In this document: positions 20,280-31,709 of the stretch, piece after piece
How positions within the stretch are numbered: the stretch's first letter is position 1
Layout: each line of letters opens with the position of its first letter
Assembly (NCBI GenBank): GCA_009103225.1
Contig: RHPI01003753.1
Coordinates: forward strand, 127,041-191,040
Length of the DNA stretch: 64,000 bases
Reading direction: 5' to 3'
DNA from: Chlorokybus atmophyticus
Lineage: Eukaryota; Streptophyta; Chlorokybophyceae; Chlorokybales; Chlorokybaceae
Notes under the pieces: generated by a model
Told to the model about the DNA's origin: nothing
The model's database searches: none
The model's input: only the letters and a program-made list of their open reading frames with translations
Translations under genes and position numbers: made by a program

Positions 20280-21840
20280 TGTAAAATTCTCTTTCTTTTC
20301 TCTGGCGACACGTTGTTGACTCTTAGCTTTCCCTATACCTTGTGGTTGGCTACCTAGAGTGTATACCCCTTTGTTGAACTTTGTTGCAATAGCAGTTGTT
20401 CTTGACTTGAGGAGTATGAGTGTTGTGAGGGTATGCTGATGTTGTGAGTATAGTGCATGCTAACGAAAAGCCTGCAGTTGTTCCACACACATTGCAACCG
20501 CCCCGACACTACTAGTTTGTTCAGAGCCGACCCAAGTCTCTTCACACCAGCAACTCGTACTGTACTGTGCATTGCATGCTAGCATTGCTACAATTAAGGT
20601 GCATGTAGAGAGCATTGAGAGAGTGACGTAGCACCAACTTCAAATGATTCGTTCAGTGCCCATGAGGAGGTGTGTGAATGCACGACATGCATTGAATGTT
20701 TCTGACTTGTAAGCTTTACAACTACCAGTGGAACAACCGTTGTGCATTAGCTCATCGTTGCCCATTCGCACACCTCCTCATTATCATACATAATAGGGGA
20801 GCGAGCTGTGCTGGGCCGGATTCACTTTTCACATTGGAGGCACGACCGGGTCGTCAACACACAGCGAGCAACATCTCCAGTGCACAGAGAGCACAAGTGT
20901 TACAATTGTACACATACAATTATTCACAGGAGTCAAAGCATGCGTCCTCATCCGGAGTAGGAGGCTTGATGTGCCATCGCACCACAGAGCGGTGCAGTGC
21001 AGGGCAACCTCGTACACAACCCTGTTGCTCACACCACGCGCACGTGTGTAACCAGCCAAGCTCACGTGACTAGCACAACCATCTGTATATTTCGAAAAGA
21101 GGACACTCCGGGAAGGTCACTGTGATTGGGTGACACCAACGTTGCGTCGCTCCTCTTGCCTAGTAGTAAGGTGTGGTAAAGTAAGTAACTGCTAGGCTTA
21201 TCCTCCCGTGTCGGTTCATACATGCGCACGAGTATGGGTCCGCTAATGGAGAAGTGACCTATATGCTGGCGTGTACCAGCAAGGCCACCCGCCAGTCAAT
21301 AGTCGGACGAGCGGGGGCGATGGGATTACCGCTGTCACAGGCGGTACGGTACCGCCCCAGCACGAATCTGTCACCTCCACTTCCTCCTCCACATGTGCGG
21401 TGAGGAGGCCGGCGCTCATGGATGAAGCCCCACTCCTGCTGAGCCACGGATGTTGCTGCATCGTCGCCATCATGGACAAGTAGCCTCACATGCACAAGCT
21501 CAAGGGCGCACTGCCTAAGGCATGAGAAAGTGTGTTTATCTGCATGCCCGAGAAGCAGGACTCTGAGCTCACATTTACAGGTGAATATCGAGCACATGAC
21601 GGCTATCAGCACGACAGTATCTTGTAATTTGTAAGCTTGTAACTTACAAGTTGTTGGCCCAACACCACATGTCATGATGTACATCATGACATGAGCCGAC
21701 AACGAGAACTTGAAGTTTACACCCAAGACGCTGGCGTTAAAGTGTAGAGTAGCCGGGCCGGTAAAGTGTAGAGCCGCCAGCCAAGCCGTCAAAGCTCAGG
21801 CTGGGCGGGCGGGCGTTGCAAGTGACACACACGCACACAT
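20280..21840. other. Intergenic region
   Basis: No gene recognised. Short frames on both strands have no family features. A small palindrome lies near 21625-21690 (GTAAGCTTGTAACTTACAAG and CATGATGTACATCATG). Confidence 0.45.
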
Positions 21841-21849
21841 GCCCTCACG

Positions 21850-22264
21850 CACGCACGCGCGCGCCTCAGATCAGGTCATGCAAGAGCAACATAAAGTGCT
21901 TACTTTGACCATCAACGTAAGCACTTTATGTTTCGTTGGCAACGAAAAAGGGAGTGCAATAACCACACTTGGAGTTGCAATAGTGATGGCCTGTAGCAGC
22001 CAAAGCATGTGAGAAACGAACCAAGCATAAGACACACACATGCACACAATACGGATGCAAGGCGTCCATGTGCAACTAACCCTTAAGGCGTACACGCACG
22101 AGCGCCTAGGATGAAGTCATGCAAGAGCATCATAAAGTGCTTACCTAGACAAGGAAAGAGGGAGGTGCAATAACCACACTTGGAGTTGCAATAGTAATAG
22201 CGCCTGTAGCAGCAAAAGCACGTGAGAACAGAACCAAATACAAGGACACACCTGCACACAATGC
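21850..22264. repeat. Diverged tandem duplication (~170-195 bp units)
   Basis: Copy 1 (about 21850-22046) and copy 2 (about 22092-22264) share TCATGCAAGAGCA, CATAAAGTGCTTAC, GTGCAATAACCACACTTGGAG and TAGCAGC..AAAGCA blocks in order. Copy 1 also has a perfect 14-bp hairpin (21890-21903 with 21917-21930) whose second arm is missing from copy 2. Confidence 0.85.
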
Positions 22265-22316
22265 TATCAGCTACACGCGCACGCACACGCGGCAAGCACA
22301 TGTGCGCAAATGCGGG

Positions 22317-22318
<2 letters not shown>

Positions 22319-22349
<31 letters not shown>
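22319..22349. repeat. GA dinucleotide microsatellite
   Basis: About 15 uninterrupted GA units. They generate an Arg-Glu repeat frame that I do not regard as a gene. Confidence 0.97.
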
Positions 22350-22352
<3 letters not shown>

Positions 22353-22739
22353 CACGCAGAGACATGCAGACAAGCGTGTGCACGCACACACAAAGTTGGG
22401 CACACATGTGCTGAGCTGCCGCCAGCAAACAGATACACCAAATCAGACACGTAGCATATCCGCCAACTGCGCTTGCCCGGCCACTCACACACACAAACCA
22501 CTCTGTTCATATACACAAGCACACAGCCGCTGCAGGCTGCAACCCGCAGCTTGCAGCGGCAGCACATGCACGCACGCATGCACACTTGGTCAGCGCCGTC
22601 AACCATACTCACCTACGAGAGACGAGGGGAGTTATTGAGGGGCGCCCCTGATGTGGCTGCTGCCACCGTTGGCCTCTTTGCCGCCGCCATCGCCGCCGCT
22701 GATGCCTGTTTTAAAACGGTTGCAGGCTAATGCGGTGGT

Positions 22740-24100
22740 CATAAGCAAACTCCCATCATCAAATGGACACCCGATAATTATGAAACAATTTGGATAAAAT
22801 TATGAGCGGTCCGAAGTTTTGAGCGGGATAAACGGCACGCGCATACTGTGCGCACTGTGCGGCCTAGCACATCATGTAGAATTTTTTGTTTAATTAACTT
22901 GATCGGTACATCATTAGAACTGCATATTCCATAACGCATGCTCCCGCAAGAGTTTATGTTTAAACCATCGCATTTAGGACTTAAGCATTAGATTGTTAAG
23001 TATACAAAACTGGACATAACCCAAATGTTGTATGCTTTTTGTGACAGTATCAGTAGTAGTACAAGTAGTAGAGGTTATTTAGGGACAGTTATTGGCAAGT
23101 GTAATGTGGGGTGGATGTTTGGATGTTCTTAAAATTTACCCACGTTTATTGCAGCAATTGTATCAACAAAAAAGCAAAATGTACTAAACAATTGTATAGT
23201 TCCATTTCTCTCAATGCTTGCTTGTGTTCCGCCACGGTTACATCATACTTTTGCATAATTTTAGTACAACCACTATTCTTCACGTTCATTAACAGCTTTA
23301 TTGCGCAGCACCACATCAGCTCTCCGACATGTATAAACAGTATCAATGATGTGCATGTGAGTGCAATATTAGAGTGTTATGGTGCACCTTGATTGTATGT
23401 CTATTACGCGACGAATCAAGTACACACTGATTGATCAATGCATGCACTTATTAAAGAGAGTGTTACATGTCAACGTCATGTTGACATACAACACTTATTA
23501 TCATTTGCATGAACTGTTGTCTCGATAGTGCATGCAGCAAATAAGAAGTGTCGCTCATTACCTGCATGTTTGCTTCCATAATTGATGTTAATATCGCATA
23601 TATTATATATGCGATGTGTTTCAAATATACTTATTAAACATGCATGTTAGAAAAAAGGAATTGTACAGGATTGTTATAACACATATGATTACACATAATC
23701 CCCATAACAATGCCATGCACATTGCACGCTGTTACATGATTTGCATTTGGTCATCAATAATGTCTCACAATTCACCTGCAATTGCTGAACTATCTGTGAC
23801 CACCAACTTGCCGGGCTAGCCACTCTCCCATGTGGAGCGAGTGTTCAGGGAAACCAAAGCTTGCAATTGCAGCATCATCTCTGCCTATTGCAGGCTGATT
23901 TGTTTGCAGCGGTACTGGTGGAAGCCTTCCACTGGAAGGGGACATTCTCGCCGATGCGGGCTCCTTTCAATGGTGATTACGCAAGGTATCCCAGCAGGCC
24001 CGTACGTTGTGAGAAAACGACACTGGGCATGAGGGGCGTGATCACTGATCACGCTCGTCGCGCGTGACCGATTGCTTTATTTCGCAACAGCCGGTCAGTT
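22740..24100. other. AT-rich intergenic region
   Basis: Nothing gene-like is visible. Base composition is clearly more AT-rich than the segment to the right (24.1-25.9 kb). Confidence 0.5.
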
Positions 24101-24666
24101 CACGTGTACGTCAGCGTAACTTATCCGTTCGCGCGGCGCGGCGCCTCGCTCTTCTGCTGTGTGCGGCAGCCCTGCTCTGCGAGTCGCAGACTGCGACGGT
24201 CCGGCGGTGACACTGGTGGCAATGATTGTCCGCGAGCGAGTTCTTGTCACTTCCACATCAGCCGCTTATGCCGCGCATTGACTAATTGGCCCCGAACAGA
24301 CACACTCTGCGGGCCGACGTTGCACCAGTCGTGTCCGCCAGTTCTGACCGACCCGGGTAGTGTCATCCGAGTGACGTGCCCCAAAGCTGAGTCAGCGCCG
24401 CTGAGCGCGAGTTACGGCACTTGCGGGCCGGATCGATCGCGATGACTAGACCTACCGCAGGCGTAACCCCAACACCCCAATCCGCGCCGGGATAAGACAG
24501 GGCGCGTGCAATCAGGTGCGCCAGACCGAAGCCATGCCGGCCGTAGACCTCGTCCCCGCTTCCCGGCTACTTGCGGCCAGGAAGGTCGTCTCGACAAAAG
24601 ATTGTCTCTAGAACCCAAACCAAACCAAAACCCGGGTGGTTGCTGGCTTCAAACACACTCATTTGA

Positions 24667-25053
24667 GCAGTTCTCATCCACTCTGCTTCTGCAGCCACAA
24701 GTGGCCACCCCGGCCTTGCAGAGATTGTCTTTAGAACTGAAACTGCCCATCTTGTCGCCCTCACTGAAGGGTCCCTCAGGGTAGAGGGCCTCACTCGCGG
24801 CCTCAAGCTTGCCCAAACCGCGGTTAAGCCTCCATCAGTACCAATAACCGGACTTACAGCCAATACTCCTCTCGTGTTGGAAGGAAACGCTTCTGAACCG
24901 AGCCAAGTAGCAACTGATATCGGTAGCAGCTCTAGATACGCTGGTTGCTTCACAGTTACGAAGAGGACGGCGCTGCGTGATCCCCGCGATCTGCAATCAT
25001 GGATGACGGTCAGTCGCGATGCAGCCGGTGGCCACACAATTCCTGTCCAGTAA
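24667..25053 (+). other. Unrecognised 128-codon open frame in a GC-rich island
   Basis: The plus frame is open from the stop at 24664-24666 to TAA at 25051-25053 and has no early ATG. It reads like protein (for example TGLTANTPLVLEGNASEPSQ and RYAGCFTVTKRTALRDPRDL). The minus strand over 24567-25145 is also open for 192 codons, so the coding strand is uncertain. The sequence could be an exon of an unseen gene or a fragment of a mobile or viral element. I have no family assignment. Confidence 0.3.
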
Positions 25054-25389
25054 CGGAGCCCGGATGAGGAGGAGTTAGGAGGCCGTACCACGGGTTGTGC
25101 GCGAGTGCGGTACGGGCTCTGGCCTCTGCAGTTACGAGTTATCAACAGCAGTGCTTAGGGTCATCCACGTGTGCAGCTGTGGGCTTGGCGGCAAAGGCGG
25201 TGGCGGTGGCGGAGGCGGAGGCGGAGGCGGCGCTAGTTGAGGGGGCGGACGGGCTGGCTGAGATCCAAGGGTTGGCGCTGAAGCTGGGGTTGAACAGGTT
25301 GAGCTGTGAGTAGGTTCCGCCGGGCAGGGTTCCCCGGGCGCCTGAGATCTTCCACAAGGTTGTTGTCCTGATGGGCTAGGTCCAGGAGG

Positions 25390-25872
25390 TTAGCGGTAGA
25401 GATCCTTGATGGCTGCGGCGGTAGCTATCCCCATGGCTGCTACCTGGATGGCTCCCAGGGCAGTTTCAAGGTCAGCCTCGCCTTCATCCACTTGCGGTGG
25501 CTGCGGGATGCCGAGGATAGATGCCGGGTCTTTGGACTGCCGTTCCACATCTTTCATGCGCTCATCGTCATCAGGCTCCGCTACTTCGCCCTCGTATTCA
25601 TCATCATGGACATCATCAGAAGTCTCTCTGCCGTTCAGGCGGCTTCGCCGCCAGCGACCACGCGCGTCGACGACTGCCACATGTAGCGTACAGACCCAGT
25701 ATGAGAACAGCTGCCTTGACGGTGTTTGCCCCGTAGAGTTTACGGCCCCCTCACGAAAACCACTGCACGACAGCAGTGTTGTGCGAAGCAATGATGGCAA
25801 GATCCACCCTCCAGTAAGTCTCGTTGCCTTAATCGCTTGGTTGATATCGATTTGTGCTGTTTGTTTGTGCAC
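25390..25872 (-). other. Unrecognised minus-strand open frame with acidic middle and Ala-rich end
   Basis: The last ~95 codons (from about 25680 leftward) have an acidic stretch (DDVHDDEYEGEVAEPDDDER), then Pro/Asp/Glu-rich sequence, and end in an Ala/Ile-rich tail before the stop at 25390. A further minus frame, with a tract of Ala and Ser codons, lies at 25142-25357. Both are in the same GC-rich island as the open frame at 24667. The function is unknown and they may be remnants of an inserted element. Confidence 0.3.
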
Positions 25873-26034
25873 CGTGCTCTAGATGGAACTGCAAGGTTTA
25901 CTCGCGTTAGGTCTGCCGCATGATGCTGTCCAGGCTTGCTTCTCAGCAGACTGCTTGGAATGTGTTTCGGTGGTACATTTTGTCTATTGTAGCGTCAGCT
26001 TTTTTGTCACCTTGACACCTTGCTGTTTGCGGCA

Positions 26035-27713
26035 ATGGCTTCTTACTCCAAGCATCTGCCTGCGCAGCTTGCGCCTGTTGTTCCTGTGTACGTGATGCTA
26101 CCGCTGGACACAATTACTTTGATAAACACCGTCAATCGGCCTAACGCTTTGAGGGCGGGTTTCATGGCGCTAAAGAGCATTGGGGTAGAGGGGGTTATGG
26201 TCGACGTCTGGTGGGGCATTGTTGAGGTAACGTCCGTGCTTCTGAGTCCATTGCACATTGCCGTACATTGTGTCCGCACCCCCCACATAGCTGAACCTGT
26301 CCAACCTGCAGGGTGACAAACCAAAGCAGTACGAGTGGGAGGCGTATAGGGAGCTGTTGGATATGATTAGGGACGCTGGTCTAAAGTGTCAGGCAGTTAT
26401 GTCTTTCCATTCCTGCGGCGGCAATGTTGGTGACTGCTGTTCAGTATCGCTACCAAGGTTCGCAGCTTACTATGATGGCCGTTTGCTGCAAGTTGTTTGC
26501 AGCCTGTGGCGTTGATGGTCGGCTTACTTTTCGTTGTATGCACAGGTGGGTAATGGACGTGGCAGAAGAGAGTCCTGATGTATTTTATACAGATAGAGCT
26601 GGTTGGCGCAATGGCGAATATCTGTCACTAAGTGTTGATAATATTCGCATCCTGCACGGTCGCACACCCATTGAGGCCTACAGGGACTTCATGGCTAGTT
26701 TTAGGAACGAGTTTGCAGATTACATGGGTTGCGTTATCACGGAGGTGGAGGTTGGATTAGGTCCTGCTGGGGAGCTTAGGTATCCATCGTATCCTGAAGG
26801 CGATGGCCGCTGGTGCTTTCCCGGGATCGGAGAGTTTCAATGCTACGATAAGTATATGCTGGCCAACCTCAAGGCACATGCCGAGGCTGCGGGGCAGCCC
26901 CGGTGGGGTGTGGGTGGGCCACACGATTCTGGCCATTACAAGCAGTGGCCGGAGGAAACCGGCTTTTTTCGCACATATGGAGGTTCCTGGGATACAGATT
27001 ATGGGCGATTCTTTCTCGAGGTACGGGCGCTTGTCGCCACACCAGATGATTGCCATCTCTTTTTGTGTTATGTGCGCAAAGCTGAATCAGTCTCCTTTGT
27101 GCAGTGGTACAGCAACAATCTCGTCCAGCATGGGAGCCGCGTGTTGGCAGCAGCGGAGGAGGTGTTTAAGGGCACGAATGTACAGTTGGCTGCCAAGGTT
27201 TCTGGCATCCACTGGTGGTACAATACGCACTCACATGCGAGCGAGCTGACAGCGGGTTACTATAACACCATACAAAGAGACGGCTATCAGGACATAGCTG
27301 AGATGCTGGCAAAGCATGGTGCAGTCCTGAACTTCACGTGTGCTGAGATGAGGGACAAGGAGCAGCCCCCCGCAGCGTTGTGCAGCCCTGAAGGCTTGTT
27401 GCGCCAGGCTCGCGCTGCGGCTTACCGAGCAGGCATTACCTTTGCGGGGGAAAATGCTTTGCCAAGATTCGACAGGGTTGCCCACGAACAGATCTGTGCC
27501 AATGCCATGCCGGCCATGTTCGGCAAGGAGTGTGACAGGCACCATCCGCATGCTTTGGACAACATGGCGACATTCACCTTCCTGCGCATGGGTGAAGCTC
27601 TTTTCCGCCCAAACAACTGGAACGCCTTTACGCAGTTTGTGAAGCGGATGAACAGGACGTCGTTGGTGGAAGCTCCTAACAAGGGAGGCCGAGTGGCGGA
27701 GCTCGTGTATTGA
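26035..27713 (+). CDS. BAM: Beta-amylase, glycoside hydrolase family 14 (4 exons)
   Basis: Beta-amylase releases maltose from the non-reducing ends of starch chains. Exons are 26035-26226, 26312-26457, 26546-27020 and 27105-27713, phases matching throughout, for 473 residues, close to plant enzymes. The core starts at once ([20 protein letters not shown]). The flexible loop region is HSCGGNVGD (residues 97-105; most relatives have HQCGGNVGD). The catalytic acid is Glu189 in [14 protein letters not shown] and the catalytic base Glu387 in GENALPRFD. Substrate-binding [22 protein letters not shown] is intact. Exon 2 ends in the less usual DCCSVSLPR, which aligns with the VVNIPIPQ region of plants. 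With ATG 26035 there is almost no N-terminal extension, which suggests a cytosolic or vacuolar form. An unseen 5' exon with a transit peptide cannot be excluded. Confidence 0.93.
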
Positions 27714-29053
27714 CAGCTGTATCACCGACCTTCAGCTAGACAATTACAGCACTTTGGAGGTTTAGACTATGTCAGGCGAGCGCACGCGCACAGCATTGGT
27801 CAACTTGGAACTGCACCATGGCTGCAAGTCTCATTTGAAGATGCTGTGCATACAGCAAGCCCTATCAAGTCGCCACAGGAACCTAGTTGCACCTGCGCGC
27901 AGTTTTGTGGGTTGAGGCACAGTTTTAGTTTGTAGTGCACGTTTGTAGTGGTAGCTACCGAGGTCAATCGATGCACGCTTAGTCTAGGTTAGAGTAGTGA
28001 GGCCGCACCCTTGTGATATATGCCAATTGTAAAAAGAGTTGCACAATCTGTACATGGCGGTGTTGGATACTTGGTGAACAGTGTCTCAATGTGTGAAAGT
28101 TTATGGTCTCGCCAGCACAGCCCCTGGTTGTGGCTGAAATACTGGTCTGCAATGTTGAAATCGCCACCTGAGTCTGCGCGGTTCGCCACTTATCACAACG
28201 ACAGCAGAAGAGCGTTGATTCACGAAATCACAGTGAACAAAGGGGTGTCAGTAGTAGCTCCACATCACGCTAATAGCAACCAACTATGTGTGCGGTTGTG
28301 GTGTAGCAGCAGATGACAAATGAACGCTTGCAGGTTTAGTATATTAGCTAGAGAGACAATGTAGAACACCAGAACTATACCACCTTGGCATATACAAAGA
28401 CCGTGGCAAGACTGTCACCACACACAGCAGCAGCAATACAGCAAGCACACTACTCTAGCGGCAAGCAAAACACCTGTTCGGAAGGATTCGCAGCTGGGCT
28501 GTTATACACATTGCCAAGTCAGCGTTCAGTACACAATGGCAACAATAGCATGCGCAAGTGCAAATATCTGTCAACATCACATGGCCATGGCAAATGCCAT
28601 TGAGAATGAATAGCACGAGTTAATTCTCCTCAGGTGCGCACTGCCTCTTGTGCTTGGGCATTCACATGCTCATCCTTACTGCCTAGAACATGCAATGTCC
28701 TCTTGCATGGCTGTCATTTGCAAGTGTGTGCAGCACTGCCTAAGCCTAGCATAGGCCAATGAAGATTACTACAAGCGGGAGTGCATAATCGTGTCAAGAG
28801 CAGAAGCGCTGATAGCTAGCAGTGAAATGTCAGCTGGCAAGCAATCTGTGGGTGAGTATCGTAGAAATGCCAGGAGCTCGTGTTGAACACCGACAGCTAC
28901 TGCATCCTATCTGAGAGTGGCAAACTGCGCATACTCTGATGTTACAAACTGCAAGGGGTGCCCGAGAGCCCAAGCAATATTTCTGCAGCACAAAGTGAAA
29001 CATTAGTAAGCAACATAAGTACTCATCCATACCTGTGGCACATCCAAGGACAC
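27714..29053. other. Intergenic region between convergent genes
   Basis: This region separates the beta-amylase and APC10 genes, which converge. I see no exon. It is moderately AT-rich with scattered direct and inverted short repeats. Confidence 0.5.
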
Positions 29054-30620
29054 CTACTGGCGAGGCCCGAATATTTTGATTTGCCGGATGTGTGTATCCC
29101 TTCCATTTTGGTGGTTGCTCAGCACAGCAACTTGCACCAAGTAGGCCCGCAGATACTCCCTGCAAGAAGGACGTTGCACTTGCTATACATACATACATAG
29201 CTATACCCTACACAATGATATGGAAATTGGCTCCTGTAACGCTGCACCTGGAGTTTGTAGGACAGAGCGATATTTGCACCCAACCGCTTGGCTCATTCAG
29301 CTCAACCTGTTGAACATGGCCACGGTTCATGTTTTATTTTGGTCACCCAATCATCAGCTCAAGCACATACATGCCTCAACAGCCCTCGCTGAGAAATTGC
29401 ATCAAAATGTACATTCACATGTGTGCGTTCCTGTGAAAAGATGAGCGCCACTGCGCAGAAGCAGCGCATGTTGGATGATGCCATGCAACAAAAATGTGCG
29501 CATGAACCTGAGTAATGTCTTTGAGTTCGCCAGCACAGTTGCCAGCTCGGACAGCAATGCGCTGTGGCGTGTATGACTCGTCCTGCTTATAGTCGAGGTA
29601 CAGCGCAAGGCACACTAGCGCCGTCTTCTGCTGGAAGTGCGCCGACACCACATGCGGCTGTGCACCATCCGACTGCCAATATGTCTCTATGCTGCCATCA
29701 CGTAACTACAACGCAACACACGAGTTAAATCTGTGTCCGCTCTCTTGCGTCCACATTTATGTGTTCACTTCATATGATATTGAAGGTCGCAGTATGCACG
29801 GATAAGCATGCTGCTGGTTGCTGTGATGCACATGCAGTCCCGCACTCACAACGCAACAAGCCAGGCTGAATCGCATGCTGAGGCCATGCTGAGGCCATCC
29901 GTGAGAACGGTGACCATGACTGTGAAGCAACGCTCCGGTCACAGCATATGTGTCCCACGACGCCGTACTTGACTGTTGTACTGGCTGCATGTGTGCGACA
30001 GTGACATGCATGTGCCAAGCAACTGGTTCAGCAAAGGCACCTGAATGCATCCCGCAGGTCACACGAGCTCGCACATGCACACACGTGCAAACCACTGTTT
30101 GTGTGTGTGTGTGTGTGTGTACTCGCGAAGTGGTTTCTCTGTCCGCATGTCAAGGCTTGTGTGCTATTCTTGTCAGCATTGAAAGGTGCTCGGTTACATT
30201 ATACATTCTGATTAACAATCCGACCCCAGCCCAATCTTTGGCATATTAAGCCTTGCAACTGACTCCTTTGAGAAGCAATGCACCGCGGTATACGCTCACA
30301 CAATGTGTTGCTGAGCGCTTGAAATTCAGTTTTACGCTGATAGCCTGCATAGAGCAAGGAGGGTTATAACACACTGATACCTAAGTTGCCTGCTGCAAAA
30401 AACGGTAACTGGGGAGAATGAATTGCAATCCAACTGGGCATTGCAGTCAGCTTACAAAATGGACACCATTGCCAGGCTTTGCGGAAGTCACGCTCCAGAC
30501 AGCCTGGCGGCCAACTTCTCGGCCGGCCTCTGTAACGGCTGAATCGTCACCGAGTCCCAGCTGTTGGTCCTCCTCCTCCGGATCGCCGCCGCTTGCCACC
30601 GCCGCAACCGCCACACTCAT
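29054..30620 (-). CDS. APC10: Anaphase-promoting complex subunit 10 / DOC1 (4 exons)
   Basis: APC10 is the DOC-domain subunit of the anaphase-promoting complex, a nuclear ubiquitin ligase that drives mitotic exit. It helps the complex hold its substrates. Exons in gene order are 30620-30456, 29705-29508, 29306-29248 and 29159-29054; phases are 0, 0 and 2, and the product is 175 residues (human about 185). Exon 1 has [20 protein letters not shown]. Exon 2 has [18 protein letters not shown] and [20 protein letters not shown]. Exon 3 has [14 protein letters not shown], and exon 4 has [20 protein letters not shown]. These are the most conserved blocks of the family, including the substrate-facing loop [13 protein letters not shown]. 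The tail is short (GPRQ) and lacks the Ile-Arg end found in many animal and yeast members. An AACCCTAA motif lies 20 bp upstream of the ATG. Confidence 0.95.
30101..30120. repeat. GT dinucleotide microsatellite
   Basis: Ten GT units within intron 1 of the APC10 gene. Confidence 0.95.
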
Positions 30621-30640
30621 GCCAACAACCAGGGTGAGAG

Positions 30641-30648
30641 TTAGGGTT
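30641..30648 (-). promoter_or_regulatory. Telo-box-like AACCCTAA upstream of APC10
   Basis: On the minus strand AACCCTAA ends about 20 bp before the APC10 start codon, and a second partial copy (CCTAACCCTG) follows near 30653-30662. In plants such motifs are known in promoters of cell-cycle and translation genes. A role here is inference. Confidence 0.45.
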
Positions 30649-30667
30649 GGGGCCAGGGTTAGGAATA

Positions 30668-30954
30668 TTAGGGCTTGCAGTCCAAGTTGGCGCTGTGCGC
30701 CATCATGGCGGCGGCGGCGGCGGTGGCGTCGTCCGCCTGCTGCGCGGCGTCAAGGCCTTGGAGAAGGGTTTCAAGCTCCTGCGAGGCGTCTTCCTCGTCG
30801 TCTTGGGCTGGGACGGCAGTCAGACCGGGCACGTGTGCGCTGCCGTTGGTGCTGGGAGCGCCGCCGGTAGGGAGGAGGAGATGGGCGCTGCGGTGCAGGC
30901 GGAGGGCTTCGACGATCAGGGGCGAAGCTGGCCGGCAGCCCGAGGTCTCGGTGT
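30668..30954 (-). CDS. Last exon of an unrecognised gene upstream of APC10
   Basis: A minus-strand exon starts after an AG at 30955 and stays open for 94 codons to TAA at 30670-30668, with a phase-2 acceptor. It reads PASPLIVEALRLHRSAHLLL, then a Gly/Ser/Thr-rich linker and an acidic amphipathic end (ASQELETLLQGLDAAQQADD) followed by an Ala run. I do not recognise it. Upstream exons may lie at about 31050-30990 and near 31590, but I could not join them. The stop lies only 47 bp from the APC10 start codon. Confidence 0.4.
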
Positions 30955-31162
30955 CTGCGCAGGCTCATCCCAACCTGGATGGCAGGAGGGAACAAGGGGA
31001 TGGCTGGATGCGGGTTCTGCGGAAAGCTGTGCCTGCATGCTTGCAGGTGCGTTGTTCTGGGCTGCAGCTACACGCAATACGTGTTTATAAGGTTGTCTGT
31101 TGTGAAAGTATGGTATCTTACTTACACCATCGTTTCCAGGCAGACCTCTATTTGAAAAAGAT

Positions 31163-31294
31163 GCAAAAGCACTAGAGCACCTTTTTCATACCTTTGTTTG
31201 TATGAGGTTGTCTACTGAAAGTATGATTATACACATTGTTTTCACCATTGTTTACAGTACACCTCGTTTAAAGAAGGTGCTCTAGTGCGTTTGC
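31163..31294. repeat. Foldback with 24-bp arms inside a ~110-bp direct duplication
   Basis: Bases 31163-31186 pair with 31271-31294 with two mismatches (core GCACTAGAGCACCTT). The right arm also forms its own 11-bp hairpin (31270-31280 with 31291-31301). GGTTGTCTxxTGAAAGTATG and ACACC..xxTTTxCAG blocks repeat in order at about 31091 and 31207. Confidence 0.85.
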
Positions 31295-31709
31295 ACCTTC
31301 TTTGAATGGAGAGGTCGAATCACGTTCGCGCAATGCGTTAGGCCATCACCCACTTTTGTTATGCTTGAGGCATATGTACTGGTTTGCCATGACGCACAGG
31401 TTATTCCAGTAAAAGTCTGCCACTTGAACCCGCTATATGTTGCAGTTATGCAGCACGCATTGTGATGCCCAAAGCTTCTCCACATGCATTCGCTTTGCGC
31501 ATTGCTTCCTGCGATTACTTCATCATGCATGTCTAGATCGCGTCGCAACAAGCAGCTGGCTGCAGTCAGGCCCTCCTCCTCCTTCATGAGCTCAGTAGTG
31601 CGACCATGCAGCCGTACTCAGCGTGTCACTGCAGTTTGATGTAGTGATACTACCGACCCCGTTTCAGCAGCGACTGGCAGTCTGTTCTGTAATTCTCGGT
31701 TGTGTACAG

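Noticed and set aside
22222-22638. Frame with an Arg-Glu repeat
   Set aside because: It is the translation of a GA microsatellite.
24104-24445. 113-codon plus frame rich in Cys, Arg and Ser
   Set aside because: No family pattern and no plausible splice partners; kept only as part of the GC-rich island.
29214-29241. Alternative APC10 exon reading LQEPISIS
   Set aside because: It looked like a conserved block, but the phase does not fit the preceding exon. The exon at 29306-29248 ([14 protein letters not shown]) fits in both phase and conservation.
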